DNA of 64,000 bases from Cardiobacterium sp. Marseille-Q4385 (GTDB taxonomy: Bacteria > Pseudomonadota > Gammaproteobacteria > Cardiobacteriales > Cardiobacteriaceae). Location: positions 1,252,001-1,316,000 of the forward strand of contig NZ_OU745373.1 in NCBI RefSeq assembly GCF_916618745.1, written 5' to 3'. Each line of letters starts with the position of its first letter. Position 1 is the stretch's first letter. The position numbers and the translations under genes are program-made. Positions 40,863 through 49,158 of this stretch are shown piece after piece. Below the pieces are notes generated by a model. That model was not told where the DNA came from. It saw nothing but the letters and a program-made list of their open reading frames with translations, and did no database searches.

Positions 40863-43127
40863 ATGTCACGCCAAATCCTCACCCTGCTTGCGGCTGCCCC
40901 GCTCGTCGCCCTCACCGCCGCCGACGATGGCCGTTTCGAACACAAAGACTGGCAACTCGTCTGCGAAAACAACGGCACCTGCCGCGCCGCCGGTTACCAG
41001 AAAGCCGATGACAAGCGCCCCATCTCCATCCGCATTACCCGCGAAACGGGTGCCGATGCCGTCGTCAACGCCCGCCTCGCCATCACCTACCACCTCTGGA
41101 AAGACAAGCCCGCCCTGCCCAGCAGCGGCGAACTCTTCCTCGATGGCACGAGCCTCGGCACCCTCACCCTGAAAAAAAGCGGCCATGCCACCTACGCCGA
41201 CCTCGACCCGGCGCAAACCGCCGCCGTGCTTGACGCCGTCATCCACACCAGCAACATCACCTTCACTGCCGACGGCAACACCTGGGCGTTGTCCGGCGCA
41301 GGCGCGACTGCCACCCTGCTGAAAATGGACGAATACCAGCAGCGCACCGGCACCCCGTCCGCCCTGGTCAAACGCGGCGACAGCAACGCCCCCGTGCGCC
41401 AGGCGAAAAACCATCCCGTCATCCAGGCGGCCGCCGTCGCCAGCGACCCCGGTCGCACCGTCGCCCCCACTGACCCGGACTACCCCGCATTACGCGCCCT
41501 GCTCCTCAGCAAAGCCGATGCTGGCTGCAACGTCCTGCGCGAAAGCCAGCAACCCATCACCCTCTACCCGCTCGATAACAAACACACCCTCGCCGAAACC
41601 GCCTGCTGGCAGGGCGCCTACAACCGTAACAACTACTACGCCGTGCTTAACGCCGAACAAAACCGCGTCCTCAACACCGTGCCGATTTCCGACATCCCCG
41701 ATGACAACGGCCGCGACAGCGGTGCCGGGCCCATCGCCTACAAAGACGGCGTCATCACTGCCTTTGCCCGCGAAAGCGAAGAAGGCGACTGCGTCGTCAA
41801 CAGCCGCTACACCTGGAACGGCAAAACCTTCGCGTACAGCTACCGCAGCGAAAGCAACCTGTGCCGGGGCTTCCCCGGTAACGCCTGGAAACTGCCTTCC
41901 TTTGCTGCCGCAGTGAAAAAACCGGCCAGCGCAGGAGAGAGCGGCCAGAGCGCGGCGACGCCAGTGGCGCAAGACAACAAAAACATCCCGCCCGCCGTCA
42001 CCATCCGCGCCAGCAGCGAACCCGCCGCTCCCGTTACCGAAAACACCACCCCTGCGCCCGCTCCGGTGCAAAAAACCGACAACAGCACACCGCCGTCCGC
42101 TCCGGTACAAAAAACCGACAACAGCACACCGCCACCCGCCAAAACCCTGCCGCTTGCCGCCAACCTGCCCGCTAGCGCAGAAGGTACCCTCGCCTACCTC
42201 GGCACCGAAACCACCACCACCGCGCCGCTGATACTCACCCTCGACCCCGGCGGCGGCGCAACCGTCGCCGTCATCCCGCGCGGCGGTAAAATCACCGTGC
42301 TGCTGACAGACGACGCCGGTCACTACCTCGTCAAAAACCACTTCGGCCTCACCGGCTGGGCACTTGCCAGCGAAAGCAGCAAAAACGACGACTTCCCCGC
42401 CCTCGCCACACAAGAACAGCCCATCCCCAACAGCGAAGCGCGCTACACCCTGCACTACCTGGCCAACCTCGGCAGCACCATGCAGGACGACTACCACCGC
42501 GAGCCAAACGGCGTGCTGAACAAAGGCGCCCCCCCGGCGGGAGCCGAAAAAAACAGCCACTACCGCCACCTGCTCGACACCCGCCTCAAAACGGGCGGAC
42601 CGCGCTACCACATCCTCTGCCTGAACGAACCAAGCGACAGCCCCTACTGCTACCTGGCGCAGGCCGCAGACGGCTGGGAAAAAGAAACCCTGCCGACCCT
42701 GCACGCCACCACCTACTACCTCCCCGGCAACGGCTACCTCTACACCGCCAACGACGACCCCGGCCACTACCGCAAACGGCAAAAATGGCAACTCAATGGC
42801 GGCACCCTGCAAGAAGAAACGCAGCCCTACTACGCCCTCGACCTTGCCAGCACCTACCGGGGCCTCGGGCAAAATCAGGACGCCCCGCTTGAGCTGCATG
42901 ATGCGGACGGCAAACGCGTGGCGACCCTCGCCCCCGGCGACAGCGTCACCCTGCTCCTCGCCGACGGCCAATACAACTGCCCGACGGACGCGCGCGCGAG
43001 CGACAACCGCTGCCACGAAAACCGCCTGCTGCTGAAAACCGCCGACAACACCCTCGGCTGGGTCACCGTGAACGATAAACAGGACAAGGCCCCCAAATTC
43101 GACGGCCTGACCCCCTCAGCAGACTAA
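40863..43127 (+). CDS. DUF1176-domain exported protein with C-terminal SH3-like region
   Basis: The 754-residue protein has a short signal peptide (ILTLLAAAPLVALTAA) and an N-terminal DUF1176 domain (FEHKDWQLVCENNGTCRAAGY to about residue 350, with SRYTWNGKTFAYSYRSE). A low-complexity linker follows (APVQKTDNSTPP twice, residues about 395-430). The C-terminal half has SH3-like strands (TLDPGGGATVAVIPRGGKITVLLTDDAGHYLVKNHFGLTGWA in part; and PGDSVTLLLADGQYNC). DUF1176 proteins are usually near 340 residues, so the second half is an addition. The product is probably periplasmic; role unknown. Confidence 0.78.
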   Translation: MSRQILTLLAAAPLVALTAADDGRFEHKDWQLVCENNGTCRAAGYQKADDKRPISIRITRETGADAVVNARLAITYHLWKDKPALPSSGELFLDGTSLGTLTLKKSGHATYADLDPAQTAAVLDAVIHTSNITFTADGNTWALSGAGATATLLKMDEYQQRTGTPSALVKRGDSNAPVRQAKNHPVIQAAAVASDPGRTVAPTDPDYPALRALLLSKADAGCNVLRESQQPITLYPLDNKHTLAETACWQGAYNRNNYYAVLNAEQNRVLNTVPISDIPDDNGRDSGAGPIAYKDGVITAFARESEEGDCVVNSRYTWNGKTFAYSYRSESNLCRGFPGNAWKLPSFAAAVKKPASAGESGQSAATPVAQDNKNIPPAVTIRASSEPAAPVTENTTPAPAPVQKTDNSTPPSAPVQKTDNSTPPPAKTLPLAANLPASAEGTLAYLGTETTTTAPLILTLDPGGGATVAVIPRGGKITVLLTDDAGHYLVKNHFGLTGWALASESSKNDDFPALATQEQPIPNSEARYTLHYLANLGSTMQDDYHREPNGVLNKGAPPAGAEKNSHYRHLLDTRLKTGGPRYHILCLNEPSDSPYCYLAQAADGWEKETLPTLHATTYYLPGNGYLYTANDDPGHYRKRQKWQLNGGTLQEETQPYYALDLASTYRGLGQNQDAPLELHDADGKRVATLAPGDSVTLLLADGQYNCPTDARASDNRCHENRLLLKTADNTLGWVTVNDKQDKAPKFDGLTPSAD

Positions 43128-43130
43128 AAA

Positions 43131-43202
43131 ACACTGGCCCGCCAGGCGGATGCAGGATCTATCCCGCTTGGCGGGCTCAATAATGACGCCGCTTGGTGCG
43201 CC
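43131..43202. repeat. Dispersed CCAAGCGG repeats, two to three units in both orientations
   Basis: CCCGCCAGGCGGATGCAGG, TATCCCGCTTGGCGGGCTC and ACGCCGCTTGGTGCGCC lie between the DUF1176 gene and the Crp/Fnr gene. Confidence 0.75.
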
Positions 43203-43242
43203 TCAAACCGCAGGGCCGGCTGCTGCTGCGGTTCGGGCAAAT

Positions 43243-43270
43243 TTGTGACCTAAGCGGTACGGATTATAAT
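43243..43270 (+). promoter_or_regulatory. Promoter of the Crp/Fnr-family regulator
   Basis: TTGTGA (43243-43248) and a perfect TATAAT (43265-43270) are separated by 16 bp. The start codon is 33 bp beyond the -10. Confidence 0.65.
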
Positions 43271-43302
43271 TGTCAAGAAATCCCATACCCGCAGGTGCTG
43301 CC

Positions 43303-43965
43303 ATGACCGGAATCATAGACAAACACTACCTCTTCGCCCCCCTCTCCGAGGCGGACCGGCAACGTCTGACCCAGCGCAAAAACCGCCGCTCTTACCACGC
43401 GGGCAGCATGATCTTCACCCGCAACCAAGCCACCACCGACTTCTTCTTCGTCATCTCCGGCACCGTCCGCCTCTACTTCTCTGCCCCTGACGGCAAAGAA
43501 AAAACCGTCAAACTGTTCAGTCGCGGTCAGAGCTTCGGCGAAGCGCTGATGTTCATGCGTCACGATACCTATCCCGCCAACGCCATCGCCACTGAAGACA
43601 CCGAGCTGCTGGTTATCAACAATCGCGAATTCCGCGAAATCCTCTCGAAAAACAACGAATTGTGCTTCGCCATCATGGGGGCGTTGGCCGAATACGTGCA
43701 ATCCCTGAGCTCGCAGATAGAAATGTTGAGCGTCTTTGACGCCCGTACCCGCCTCCTGCATTACCTGCGCGAACATATGCGGGGCGAACGGAAGAACGGC
43801 GCGCTCTGCACGCTCGACATCAACAAAAAAGACCTCGCTGAATACCTCGCCATCCGCGCCGAAACCCTGTCGCGCCTGCTCAAACAGCTGGAGCAGGAAC
43901 ACGTCCTGGTTTGGGACCAGCGCGGCGTGATTGTGCATGACTGGAAGAAATTGCAGGACGCCTGA
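43303..43965 (+). CDS. Crp/Fnr-family transcriptional regulator
   Basis: The 220-residue protein has an N-terminal cyclic-nucleotide-binding-like domain (YHAGSMIFTRNQATTDFFFVISGTVRLYF, then GQSFGEALMF). It has a long dimerisation helix and a C-terminal winged helix with LDINKKDLAEYLAIRAETLSRLLKQLE (recognition helix). No N-terminal FNR cysteines are present, so it is not an oxygen-sensing FNR. I start at the ATG at 43303 with AGGTG upstream. DNR/NnrR-type roles are possible but not shown. Confidence 0.9.
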   Translation: MTGIIDKHYLFAPLSEADRQRLTQRKNRRSYHAGSMIFTRNQATTDFFFVISGTVRLYFSAPDGKEKTVKLFSRGQSFGEALMFMRHDTYPANAIATEDTELLVINNREFREILSKNNELCFAIMGALAEYVQSLSSQIEMLSVFDARTRLLHYLREHMRGERKNGALCTLDINKKDLAEYLAIRAETLSRLLKQLEQEHVLVWDQRGVIVHDWKKLQDA

Positions 43966-43982
43966 GCCGCCAGAATGATGAC

Positions 43983-44007
43983 AGCGGGCTGCGGCCCGCT
44001 TTTTCAT
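43983..44007 (+). terminator. Terminator of the Crp/Fnr-family gene
   Basis: AGCGGGC / GCCCGCT around TGCG, then five T, 17 bp after the stop. Confidence 0.87.
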
Positions 44008-44027
44008 GCCGCTTCCGATGAAACCTG

Positions 44028-44220
44028 GCCTCGCCAAGTGGCGTGATTGCCGGGTTTCGTAAGACGTTGCCTGCAACGTCTCAAAACCAAAAAACGCGTG
44101 GTTTCCCCGCTTGGTGCTTGCCTTTACCCGAAACGCAAAAAGCAGGCTACGCCTGCCCGGCGGGTCGAGCCTGCCCTACGCCCGCTAAGCGGCGTCAAGA
44201 CAGGGTTCGCCAAGCTGCTA
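44028..44220. repeat. Intergenic repeat cluster
   Basis: The 355 bp gap before the UPF0266 gene holds several repeats and no gene I can support. They are two CCAAGCGG-family units (CTCGCCAAGTGGCGTGATTG at 44031 and CGCTAAGCGGCGTCAAGACA at 44183) and the palindrome AGACGTTGCCTGCAACGTCT (44062-44081), which recurs at 46155-46176. Confidence 0.7.
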
Positions 44221-44321
44221 TGGAGAGGTTTTGGCCGGGTCCGCAGGGGACGGGTGTAAAAAACCTTCTTCTTGTCACAGCCCCGCTATAAGATGCCGCC
44301 ACGCCGCTTACGGAGCCCTCC

Positions 44322-44828
44322 ATGTTCACCACCATCGCCCTCTGCCTCATCGACTTCGCCTTTGCCGTTTTCCTCATCTACGACGGCTACATCCAGGCCA
44401 ACCGCTTCGGCAAGACGCAAGTCGCCGTGCGTCTGCGCCGCCGTGTCGCCGACGCCGTCTTCCTCAACCTCATCGTCGCCGCCGGGCTGTACCACGAAAT
44501 CAGCGTGCACCACACCGTGAACAGCCTCGCCCTCGGCCTCTTCTTCCTGCTCGTCCTCATCCACGGCCTGCGTTACCCGAAATGGCGCCTGAAAAAAGAC
44601 GGCTTCACCGCCGGCGGTCGCTACTGGCCTTACGACGCCATCGTCGCCATGCAGCTTTCCGAAGACGGCGTGCTCGTCCTTACCCTGCAAAACGGCCAAC
44701 CCGTCGTCCTCCCCGTCGCCCGCATCGAAGATCTGGAAGCCGCTGCTGCCTTCTTCACCGGCGAAGAAGCGCTGCAACACCTCTTTAACCGCGCCGCGCC
44801 GCCCGCTGCCGGAGAAAACGAGGCCTGA
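44322..44828 (+). CDS. UPF0266 (DUF986, YobD-like) membrane protein
   Basis: The 168-residue protein has three N-terminal helices (ALCLIDFAFAVFLIYDGYI; VADAVFLNLIVAAGLYHEI; SLALGLFFLLVLIHGL) and a soluble C-terminal part with YDAIVAMQLSEDGVLVLTLQ. That segment and the early IYD motif match Escherichia YobD (MNLSEDGVLVMQL). Function is unknown; in Escherichia yobD lies beside manXYZ, whereas here manA is the neighbour. The C-terminus is extended by about 15 residues. Confidence 0.83.
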   Translation: MFTTIALCLIDFAFAVFLIYDGYIQANRFGKTQVAVRLRRRVADAVFLNLIVAAGLYHEISVHHTVNSLALGLFFLLVLIHGLRYPKWRLKKDGFTAGGRYWPYDAIVAMQLSEDGVLVLTLQNGQPVVLPVARIEDLEAAAAFFTGEEALQHLFNRAAPPAAGENEA

Positions 44829-44893
44829 CGGCGGCGAGACGCAGCGCCACAAAAGGGGTAGCATGGCGGCACACCCACACACGGAGACCCACC

Positions 44894-46081
44894 ATGCTTT
44901 ACCGTTTGCACGGCACCATCCAGCCCTACGCCTGGGGCGGCCACGACTACATCCCGCAACTGCTGCGGCGCGAACCTGGCAACAAACCCGCCGCAGAACT
45001 GTGGTTTGGTGACCACCCGCAGGCACCCTCCACCATCGAAGCGGACGGCCGCCAACTGCCGCTGGACGCCTGGATAGCTGAAAATCCCGCGCGTGCCCTT
45101 AGCGCTCAATCGCGGCAGCGATTCGGCGACCGCCTGCCGTTTCTGCTGAAAATCCTTGACGTGCGCCTGCCGCTCTCCATTCAGCTCCACCCCGACAAGG
45201 CACAGGCTGAAGCGGGCTACGCGCGCGAAGAAGCGGCGGGAATCGCCCGCGACGCCGCGACGCGCAACTACCCCGACGACAACCACAAACCGGAAAGCAT
45301 GATCGCCCTCGGCGACTTCTGGTTGCTGCACGGTTTCGCCCCGCTCGATACCATCTACCGCCGCATTGACAGCCGCCCCAGCCTCGCCCCGCTGGCCGCG
45401 CTCATCAGTGCGCACGGCCTGCTCGACGCCTACACCCGCATCATGCAGGCAACCCCGGCGACGCTTGCCGCTTGGCTCGATCCGCTCTTTGCCCGCCCCG
45501 CGCCGCAAGACGTTTCCACCGACCCCGCCTACTGGCTGCACTACGCCCCGCGCGCCATCCACATCGATCCCGCCCGCCCCGACCCCGGCCTGCTCTCCTT
45601 CTACCTATTCAACATCGTCTACATGAAAGAAGGCGAGGGCATCTTCCAGCGTGCCCGCCTGCCGCACGCCTATCTGCGCGGGCAGAACATCGAACTGATG
45701 GCCGCCTCCAACAACGTCCTGCGCGCCGGACTAACCCCGAAACACATCGACATCGGCGAACTGCTGCGCATCGTTGATGCCAATCCGGTCAACCCGGCCA
45801 TCCTCGCACCGCCCGCGCCCCACGAACATGCGCCCCACGTTTACCCGGCGCCGGTGGACGACTACACCCTGACCACCATCCGCCTGCCTGATGGCATGAA
45901 CCTGCCGCTCGCCAACCCCGAGGCGACCATCCTGCTCAACCTGGAAGGACGCCTGCGCGTCACCGCCGGCGAGGACAGCCTCGAACTGCGCAGCGGCGAA
46001 GCGGCCTACCTCACCCCCGGCACCCCGGTGCATCTAGATGCGCATGAAGGCTGCTATATCGTGATAGCCAGCAACCGTTGA
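44894..46081 (+). CDS. manA: Mannose-6-phosphate isomerase, class I
   Basis: ManA converts mannose-6-phosphate to fructose-6-phosphate with zinc. The 395-residue product has the type I pattern: YAWGGHDYIPQLL, then zinc ligands in SIQLHPDKAQAE (Gln and His) and DDNHKPESMIAL (Glu/His). The second cupin ends in LRSGEAAYLTPGTPVHLDAHEG. Length is normal (391 in Escherichia). It presumably serves the manXYZ transporter encoded 33 kb away. It lies 65 bp after the UPF0266 gene. Confidence 0.96.
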   Translation: MLYRLHGTIQPYAWGGHDYIPQLLRREPGNKPAAELWFGDHPQAPSTIEADGRQLPLDAWIAENPARALSAQSRQRFGDRLPFLLKILDVRLPLSIQLHPDKAQAEAGYAREEAAGIARDAATRNYPDDNHKPESMIALGDFWLLHGFAPLDTIYRRIDSRPSLAPLAALISAHGLLDAYTRIMQATPATLAAWLDPLFARPAPQDVSTDPAYWLHYAPRAIHIDPARPDPGLLSFYLFNIVYMKEGEGIFQRARLPHAYLRGQNIELMAASNNVLRAGLTPKHIDIGELLRIVDANPVNPAILAPPAPHEHAPHVYPAPVDDYTLTTIRLPDGMNLPLANPEATILLNLEGRLRVTAGEDSLELRSGEAAYLTPGTPVHLDAHEGCYIVIASNR

Positions 46082-46084
46082 ACC

Positions 46085-46370
46085 GGCATCAATACTGGAC
46101 TCGCGTAGGGTGGGCCTCGGCCCACCAAGCGGGATAGGTGCGGAATTGGTTTTGGAGACGTTGCAGGCAACGTCTCTACGTTTTTCTTTCTACCGTAGCG
46201 TTGTTTTGTGCCGTTTGAGCAGCCGCCAAGCGGCGTAAATGCCCGGGCTTGCGTAGGGTGGGCCTTGGCCCACCAAGCGGGCGTAGCCTGCTTTTTGTGT
46301 TCTTGATAGCAGCACGAAAAAATGCCGCCAGGCAGCGTGGTTGCCGGGTTCCCACCAAGCGGCTAACCGT
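46085..46370. repeat. Intergenic repeat cluster between manA and prmC
   Basis: This gap is made almost entirely of repeats. CCAAGCGG-family units lie near 46086-46100, 46224-46245 and 46345-46370. Two copies of GTAGGGTGGGCCTCGGCCCA plus CC (46105-46127 and 46253-46275) are short hairpins also seen at 53917-53936. GAGACGTTGCAGGCAACGTC plus TC (46155-46176) is a perfect palindrome. I see no gene. Confidence 0.75.
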
Positions 46371-46371
46371 G

Positions 46372-47202
46372 CTAGCCGCCTTTCTGCATTTCCGTATAGC
46401 GGTCGCGCCGGGCGTAATCCTGTCCGGTCGCGATATGCCGCCAGGCGGGATAACGCGCAGCGCGGGCGCGCAGGGTGTCGCCCTGCTGCCAGCCATGCTC
46501 CATGATGAGCCAGCCGCCTGATTTCAACACGCGCGGTGCATCGTCCATGATGACGTTGAGGTCGCGGTAGCCGTCCTCGGCAGCGACGAGGGCGCTTAAC
46601 GGTTCATGGCTGAGGGCGGCGAGATGTGGATCGTCCGGGGCGATATAAGGCGGATTGCTGATGATGAGGTCGGCGCTTTCATCAACAAAGGGCGCAAGCC
46701 AGTCGCCGTGCCGGAAGCGGACATTAGGTATGCCGAGACGGCGGGCGTTTTCCGTAGCGACCGCCAGCGCCGCCGTGCTTTGATCGCTGCCGGTGACATC
46801 GGCATCGGGGCGGGCGGCAGCGATAGCCAGCGCCAGCGCACCGCTGCCGGTACCGAGATCAAGCACCGTCGGGCGGGTAACGTCGCGCAGATGATGGAGG
46901 GCACGCTCCACCACCGCTTCGCTGTCGCTGCGCGGGATGAGGGTGGCGCGGCTGACGGCGAGATCAAGCCCGTAGAAAGATTGATTGCCGAGCAGATAGG
47001 CGAGCGGTTCGCCCGCGTGCAGGCGAGCGGCGAGGGCGTCAAGCGTCGCTACAGCATCGGCGCTGAGATCGGGGTCGTGGATGCGCTGCTGCGTCAGGCT
47101 GAGGCCGGTCACGAAGGCGGCAAGATGGCGGGTTTCCAGCAGCGCGGCCTCGCTATCGGGATGGGCGGCGGCGCTGCGGTGGATCCAGAGGCTGAGTTTC
47201 AT
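46372..47202 (-). CDS. prmC: Peptide chain release factor N5-glutamine methyltransferase
   Basis: PrmC (HemK) methylates the GGQ glutamine of RF1 and RF2. The 276-residue product has the helical N-terminal domain, the SAM motif VLDLGTGSGALALAIA and the catalytic LIISNPPYIA. The C-terminal strands are WLIMEHGWQQGDTL. It is separated from prfA by about 27 kb. It overlaps the upstream 82-residue gene by 4 bp. Confidence 0.95.
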   Translation of the reverse strand: MKLSLWIHRSAAAHPDSEAALLETRHLAAFVTGLSLTQQRIHDPDLSADAVATLDALAARLHAGEPLAYLLGNQSFYGLDLAVSRATLIPRSDSEAVVERALHHLRDVTRPTVLDLGTGSGALALAIAAARPDADVTGSDQSTAALAVATENARRLGIPNVRFRHGDWLAPFVDESADLIISNPPYIAPDDPHLAALSHEPLSALVAAEDGYRDLNVIMDDAPRVLKSGGWLIMEHGWQQGDTLRARAARYPAWRHIATGQDYARRDRYTEMQKGG

Positions 47203-47447
47203 GATGACGAATGCAGGCGGATGAGGGTGATGTACTGCGCCGGACTGATATCGCCGGCAACGAGATGGCGGATGAGCTGTGCCTCAAAGGCATCGGGCGG
47301 CGGCAGGCCCTCAATACGGTTTTTGCGCGCGAGATAAGCCTGATGGCGGGCGCGTTCCTGTTGCGCGGCAGGGCTGCGGTCGAGGTCAGGATAGCCGGCG
47401 GCGGCATTGGCGGCGAGGATGGCGGAGAGTTGGGCGGTAGCGGTCAT
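47199..47447 (-). CDS. Small hypothetical protein coupled to prmC
   Basis: The 82-residue protein is helical and rich in Ala, Arg and Leu (SAILAANAAAGYPDLDRSPAAQQERARHQAYLARK in pieces), with IRHLVAGDISPAQYITLIRLH at the C-terminus. The ATGA overlap with prmC shows co-translation. I recognise no family; the C-terminal part resembles short helix-turn-helix tails but not enough to name. Confidence 0.65.
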   Translation of the reverse strand: MTATAQLSAILAANAAAGYPDLDRSPAAQQERARHQAYLARKNRIEGLPPPDAFEAQLIRHLVAGDISPAQYITLIRLHSSS

Positions 47448-47475
47448 GGTAGGAGGGGAGGGCGATGGTGCAGGA

Positions 47476-47626
47476 TGTAGTTAAACATCTAAAAAATCGT
47501 AACGGCGTTGCGTCGTCTGACCGGTCCCCATAAAAATCGCTACGCGATTTTTATGGGGACCCGCCGTACTAGCTGTACTGTCTGCGGCGATGCGCCTTGT
47601 TACGCTTTTTTATCTATTCAACTACT
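47476..47626. mobile_element. Correia-like element, long form with hairpin insert, copy 4
   Basis: The 151 bp copy has the same ends as the short forms (starts TGTAGTTAAACATCT, ends CTATTCAACTACT) and the core GTACTAGCTGTACTGTCTGC. About 43 bp are inserted between the left arm and the core, and they contain a perfect 17 bp inverted repeat, GTCCCCATAAAAATCGC, around TAC (47524-47560). In Neisseria the long Correia form also carries about 50 bp at this place. Confidence 0.88.
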
Positions 47627-47637
47627 AAGCCGATACG

Positions 47638-47668
47638 CAAAAAAGCCTGTCTTTGCGACAGGCTTCTT
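47638..47668 (-). terminator. Terminator of the 69-residue gene
   Basis: On the minus strand, GAAGCCTGTC / GACAGGCTT(T) with loop GCAAA is followed by a T-run. Confidence 0.85.
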
Positions 47669-47686
47669 CTGCAAACCGGCGCCGTC

Positions 47687-47896
47687 TCACTGCGGATTGG
47701 CGGAAGGACGCGCGGAAACACGCGCCTCGTTCAGACGCTCAATGGCGGCGACACCGGAGGCATTGCTCTTGTCGGGCGAGGTGATCGTGCTGATGCGGAT
47801 GAGGGTGAAATAGACGGTCAACCCAAGCACGATCGGGATGAACAGGGCGAGAAGAACCGAGAAAGTCGGGGATTTGATGGTGCGTTGATCTGACAT
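47687..47896 (-). CDS. Small single-helix membrane protein
   Basis: The 69-residue product has one hydrophobic helix (FSVLLALFIPIVLGLTVYFTLI) near the N-terminus and a polar C-terminal tail (SNASGVAAIERLNEARVSA). GGAGG precedes the start and a terminator follows. I recognise no family. The single helix with a short cytoplasmic leader suggests a small inner-membrane protein. Confidence 0.65.
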   Translation of the reverse strand: MSDQRTIKSPTFSVLLALFIPIVLGLTVYFTLIRISTITSPDKSNASGVAAIERLNEARVSARPSANPQ

Positions 47897-48171
47897 GGAA
47901 CCTCCAACAGGTTTGATAAAACGGGAGGGCTTTATATCAGATTATCCGCTTGTGTGGCAGGGCGATTGCCAACAGCCTCCCTCATCCGTCCGCACCCGCC
48001 GCTCAGTAGGCGGCGCGGTAGAGGGCGAGGAGTCTCTACCGGAGTTCTGCCTGGGGCGGGAAAGCGGGAAAAACGCTGCGACGTCCGCTGTCGTTACGGA
48101 ACATAAAATGGGCAGACGACAAGCGAGCAAACATCGCCTTTCCGTCCTATCCATCCAGCCAGGAAATCCCC

Positions 48172-49092
48172 ATGACAGAGCACGAAAACGATTATGACGA
48201 CTATCGGCAGCGCGAAATCAAGCGGTTACTCGCCGACACCATTTTCTACCTGCAAGAGGCCAGTGAGCATCCGGATAGTATTGCCGGCATCCCGACCGGT
48301 TTCCGCGATCTTGACTGCATGACCGGTGGCCTGCAACGCGGCGATTTGATCGTTATTGCCGGGCGTCCCAATATGGGCAAAACCGCCCTGGCCATGAACA
48401 TTGCCGAAGCTGTGGCTATTGGTGCCAGAGAAGCTGTCGCTCTCTCCTCGCTAGCTCAACCTGACCGCGTACTCATGCTACGTTTGTTGTCTTCGCTGAG
48501 CGGTATTGCTCACGACCGGTTGCGCAAAGGCGACATCATGGACGAAGGGGCACGCGAGAAACTGGCGCTTGCCGTCAGGCAGCTGGTCGAAGCCCCCCTC
48601 GATATTAACGACGACCTGAATCTCACCGCAGTCGATCTACATGCGCAAACGCGGCGGCTGCAAGAAAAGCGCGGCGCACTCGGCCTGATCCTTATCGATG
48701 ATTTGCAAATGATAGAGCAGGATAATCCCGGCAATAACCGCATGACGACGGTGGACCGCATCATGCGCAGCCTGAAGCTGCTTGCCAGAGAAATGTATGC
48801 GCCGGTCATTGTTCTCTCGCAGGTCTCACAGCGCGCCGAACAGCGGGCAAACAAACGCCCGCTGCTCGCGGATCTTCCTGCTGCGGGGGCGATAGAGCAG
48901 CATGCCGACGTCGTCCTCTTTATCTACCGCAGCGAAGTCTATGACCCGGACTCGCCGGAACGGGGCATCGCCGATATCAACATTGCTAAACAGCACAACG
49001 GCCCCATCGGCACCGTCAAACTTGCCTTTCAGGCTGAGTACCTCAGATTTGGGGATCTGGCCTCTGGCTACGATGAAGCGTTCGATGACTGA
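48172..49092 (+). CDS. Stand-alone DnaB-like RecA domain, catalytic glutamate missing
   Basis: The 306-residue protein aligns by eye with the C-terminal helicase domain of DnaB: Walker A AGRPNMGKTALAMNIAEA (Lys70), LILIDDLQMIEQ, RAEQRANKRPLLADLPAAGAIEQHADVVLFIYRSEVY and IAKQHNGPIGTVKLAF. The N-terminal primase-binding domain of DnaB (about 170 residues) is absent; only about 40 residues precede the RecA fold. The DnaB segment SLEMP, whose Glu is the catalytic base, reads SLAQP here (residues 93-97), and IDYLQ reads IDDLQ. It is therefore probably not an active helicase. An McrBC pair starts 66 bp downstream on the same strand. Confidence 0.85.
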   Translation: MTEHENDYDDYRQREIKRLLADTIFYLQEASEHPDSIAGIPTGFRDLDCMTGGLQRGDLIVIAGRPNMGKTALAMNIAEAVAIGAREAVALSSLAQPDRVLMLRLLSSLSGIAHDRLRKGDIMDEGAREKLALAVRQLVEAPLDINDDLNLTAVDLHAQTRRLQEKRGALGLILIDDLQMIEQDNPGNNRMTTVDRIMRSLKLLAREMYAPVIVLSQVSQRAEQRANKRPLLADLPAAGAIEQHADVVLFIYRSEVYDPDSPERGIADINIAKQHNGPIGTVKLAFQAEYLRFGDLASGYDEAFDD

Positions 49093-49158
49093 CTGCCGCA
49101 TGAACCCGCCGCCGGGCGGGATAAAATCCGCCTTTTGCCCCCACCCCCGGAACACCCC

